The notes beneath the pieces were generated by a model, which ran no database searches, was not told the DNA's origin, and saw only the letters and a list, made by a program, of their open reading frames with translations. A stretch of 64,000 nt of DNA from Nitrospira sp. (lineage in GTDB: Bacteria > Nitrospirota > Nitrospiria > Nitrospirales > Nitrospiraceae), in assembly GCA_029194535.1 (NCBI GenBank), contig JARFXR010000001.1, positions 620,001-684,000 of the forward strand, given 5' to 3'. Of this stretch, positions 62,231 through 64,000 are shown piece by piece. Each line of letters starts with the position of its first letter. Position 1 is the stretch's first letter. The translations under genes were made by a program, and so were the position numbers.

Positions 62231-62437
62231 GATGACCCTCCTCCGGTGGAGCAGACTTCCGCCTCCGGTCGCCTCTCTCCGTTCTTGGCTCGTGAGAAGA
62301 TCATAACACGGAAGATAAATCGAATGATAGAAATATTATATTAAAAGGTAGAAATAAAATTCATTCGTGATGCTGCTCTATTGGGATGTATAAACATATA
62401 GAACATTATATCCATGAGTTAGGATATCTTGTGGCAG
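62231..62437. other. AT-rich divergent control region
   Basis: The segment 62290-62400 is markedly AT-rich compared with flanking DNA and contains TATTATATTAAAA-like tracts. A minus-strand TATGAT (near 62300) could serve the supercluster; no good -35 is seen. I find no gene. Confidence 0.4.
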
Positions 62438-62466
62438 TTGATCTGGTGATTAAGAAAGTATATCAT
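62438..62466 (+). promoter_or_regulatory. Promoter of the CADD/PqqC-like gene
   Basis: TTGATC (62438-62443), a 17-bp spacer and TATCAT (62461-62466) precede the ATG at 62531. The start has a strong GGAGGTG. Confidence 0.5.
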
Positions 62467-62530
62467 GTGGTGTGGGCATCATCTCAAGCGTCATGTCGTG
62501 TCCCGTCCTTTTGCCGTCTGGAGGTGACCG

Positions 62531-63262
62531 ATGACGTTCTATCAAGAAATGAGAGGAATCGTGCTGAAACACAGGGCGATCAACAATCCGTATCTCGATC
62601 GTTTTCAATCGGGCCATCTCACCGTCGCCGATCTGAAAGATTTTGCAATCGAGTTCTACAACTTTGCTCGGTTCTTTCCTCGGATCTTGATGTCCCAGCT
62701 TGTCAACACGGCGGACGAGAAGGTTGCCGAGGAGCTGACCAAGGTTCTGTACTCCGAATTGGGCAATGGACAGACTCAATATCGCCACGAGCTGCTGTAT
62801 CGGAACTTTTTGCGGTCCATTGGTATCGATGTGCAGGAAGCCATGTCGCGCCCCATGCTGCCTTCGACCCGCTGTTACATCGACGGGATGGAACAGTTGT
62901 ACAGCGACGGCAATCACGCCAAGGCTTTGGGCGCATCCTTCGGCCTGGAGAACATGGCCATTACGATGTGGGATCATCTCATTCCAGGGCTCGCCTATGT
63001 GAAATCTACTCGACATCCCCACATGGACCTCACGTATTTCACCTTTCATCGAGAACTCGAACTCTCCCACGAGGAGGCGATGGCGCATGCGGTGGAAGCC
63101 ATTGAAGGCGCGAACAACACCAGTATGTCCGATCAGGAAAGGGACGATTTCCGGTCAGGGGTCAACGCCGTCCTCGGATACCTCGAGGGGTTTTGGATCG
63201 GATTGACACACGGGGGATCTCCTGACCGTGAACCGCGGGAAGCCCGCTTTCACGCGGCATGA
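62531..63262 (+). CDS. CADD/PqqC-like heme-oxygenase-fold di-metal oxidase
   Basis: The 243-aa helical protein matches the layout of chlamydial CADD. Metal ligands E76, H86, E140, H173, E177 and H180 (SELG, YRHELL, GLENMA, YFTFHRELELSH) correspond to E81, H88, E142, H174, D178 and H181. Y21 (NPYLDRF) falls where CADD has the tyrosine it consumes to make p-aminobenzoate. The CADD lysine K152 position appears to be Leu. A role in pABA synthesis, as reported for the Nitrosomonas homologue, is plausible. It is divergent from the tyrosine genes. Confidence 0.78.
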   Translation: MTFYQEMRGIVLKHRAINNPYLDRFQSGHLTVADLKDFAIEFYNFARFFPRILMSQLVNTADEKVAEELTKVLYSELGNGQTQYRHELLYRNFLRSIGIDVQEAMSRPMLPSTRCYIDGMEQLYSDGNHAKALGASFGLENMAITMWDHLIPGLAYVKSTRHPHMDLTYFTFHRELELSHEEAMAHAVEAIEGANNTSMSDQERDDFRSGVNAVLGYLEGFWIGLTHGGSPDREPREARFHAA

Positions 63263-63312
63263 TCGTTTCCGGGACCGCTCAGGCTTAGACCGATCCGTGA
63301 GAGGAGTGATGC

Positions 63313-64000
63313 ATGTCGGAAGTCTCGAAGTATCTCGAAGCCATGAAGGAGCGGTTCGGTCTCAGCAGCGACTATGCGGTGGCGAAAAAGCTGGGTATCG
63401 CCCAGCCTGAAGCCAATTTGATCCGACGCGGTCTCAAGATTCCCAAGCCTGAGCTCTGCATCAAGATCGCCAAACTCCTCGACAAGAACCCGGTCGAACT
63501 CCTGTTGATCGCGCAGAAGGACAAGGCTCCGTCCACAGCCAAAGAATATTGGACCCTGGCGCTGACTGCCGTCGACGTCATGCTTCATGTTCCCAAGACT
63601 CCCAAATACATTCCGCGCAAGGTGGAGGCGATCGGGCGGGAGCTCCGTCAGCTTGAAATGCAAACGCTCACGTATGAAGGGGCGGAAGCAAACGCCGAGG
63701 CCGTCCGACTTGTTCAGACGGCCGAACGGTCCATCGATGCGATCATGGAACGCTGGAACATCTGGAAGAAAGGCGAAGCCCTCTATCCGAACTATCTGCT
63801 GGCCAACCAAGAGGCGGCCAAGCGGGGAGTGCGCATCCGCCGACTGTTGGTTCTGACACGCGAGCAAATGCGGCAGGAGTCGGTGGTGCGCGACGCCGTT
63901 CAGGTCATGGACGACCAGCAACGGGCCGGCATCGACATTTTCTTCGCGTTTCGCGAAGAACTCGAACGTGCGCCCGCATTTCAGCGATTCGAAGAGGATT
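63313..64000 (+). CDS. HTH protein with an unknown C-terminal region (partial)
   Basis: The gene starts at the ATG at 63313 after GAGGAG and runs off the window with 229 codons visible. Residues ~5-60 form a Cro/C1-type helix-turn-helix (SDYAVAKKLGIAQPEANLIRR, KIAKLLDKNPVELLLIA). A segment (TAKEYWTLALTAVDVMLH) and a helical region rich in Glu and Arg follow. I recognise no family for the remainder. It lies 50 bp downstream of the CADD-like gene and may be co-transcribed with it. Confidence 0.6.
   Translation, partial: MSEVSKYLEAMKERFGLSSDYAVAKKLGIAQPEANLIRRGLKIPKPELCIKIAKLLDKNPVELLLIAQKDKAPSTAKEYWTLALTAVDVMLHVPKTPKYIPRKVEAIGRELRQLEMQTLTYEGAEANAEAVRLVQTAERSIDAIMERWNIWKKGEALYPNYLLANQEAAKRGVRIRRLLVLTREQMRQESVVRDAVQVMDDQQRAGIDIFFAFREELERAPAFQRFEED

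Noticed and set aside
62386-63105. 720-bp plus-strand frame overlapping the CADD-like gene
   Set aside because: It starts in AT-rich non-coding DNA and continues out of frame through a gene with clear family motifs and a strong ribosome site.

Overview
The window reads as chromosomal DNA of a GC-rich, Gram-negative bacterium, most likely a Nitrospira-type member of the Nitrospirota. This is inference from gene content, gene order and interspersed repeats that I associate with that group; no 16S rRNA or nitrite oxidoreductase gene is present to confirm it. The left 4.2 kb is visibly less GC-rich than the rest.

Layout. 1-4193: the integrase end of an element inserted at tRNA-Lys (SF3-like ATPase, AlpA-like excisionase, ribbon-helix-helix repressor, tyrosine recombinase). 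4.2-11.2 kb: tRNA-Lys and tRNA-Arg, a cysteine-cluster protein, HU, a MoaD/ThiS-like protein with a tail after its Gly-Gly, RmlC, the rubrerythrin / Fe-S oxidoreductase / DUF3501 operon and a tandem-domain QueD-like protein. 11.4-19.5 kb: hybrid histidine kinase, thioredoxin-like and peroxiredoxin genes, TypA and PBP1A. 19.5-26.3 kb: the complete Isc iron-sulfur system (iscR-S-U-A, hscB-hscA, iscX on the minus strand; ferredoxin divergent) and a flavin oxidoreductase. 26.4-33.2 kb: gltX, two tRNA-Gln genes, an integrase remnant, a small exported protein, an Omp85-like outer-membrane protein and a PKD-repeat lipoprotein. 33.3-39.5 kb: PilZ protein, GlnRS, hypotheticals, tRNA-Glu with a duplicated structured repeat, a VapBC-type toxin-antitoxin pair, and PII-like and CBS proteins.

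39.7-62.2 kb is the most striking block: 21 consecutive minus-strand genes, mostly overlapping or nearly so, forming a catabolic supercluster. It combines tyrosine/homogentisate breakdown (HPPD-like, HmgA, FAH-like), a branched-chain-type 2-oxoacid dehydrogenase (E1 alpha, E1 beta, E2), thiolase and 3-hydroxyacyl-CoA dehydrogenase, methylmalonyl-CoA mutase (split) with MeaB, a leucine arm (carboxyltransferase, methylglutaconyl-CoA hydratase-like, HMG-CoA lyase) and the methylcitrate cycle (PrpC, PrpB, PrpD) with an acyl-CoA ligase. Together these would turn amino-acid carbon into acetyl-CoA, acetoacetate, succinate, pyruvate and fumarate. A divergent CADD/PqqC-like di-metal oxidase (62.5 kb) and a partial HTH protein close the window.

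The most unusual signals are repeat-like. (i) Intergenic palindromes built from tandem 7-8 bp words lie between the stop codon of one gene and the start codon of the next at several unrelated operon junctions. (ii) Palindromic repeats have been absorbed into two coding sequences: in frame inside prpD and as the C-terminus of a shortened meaB. (iii) A 70-116 bp interspersed element with terminal inverted repeats occurs in three forms. Intrinsic-terminator hairpins also lie inside the isc operon and just upstream of typA, and a 27-bp palindrome with IscR type-1 geometry lies between iscR and ferredoxin.
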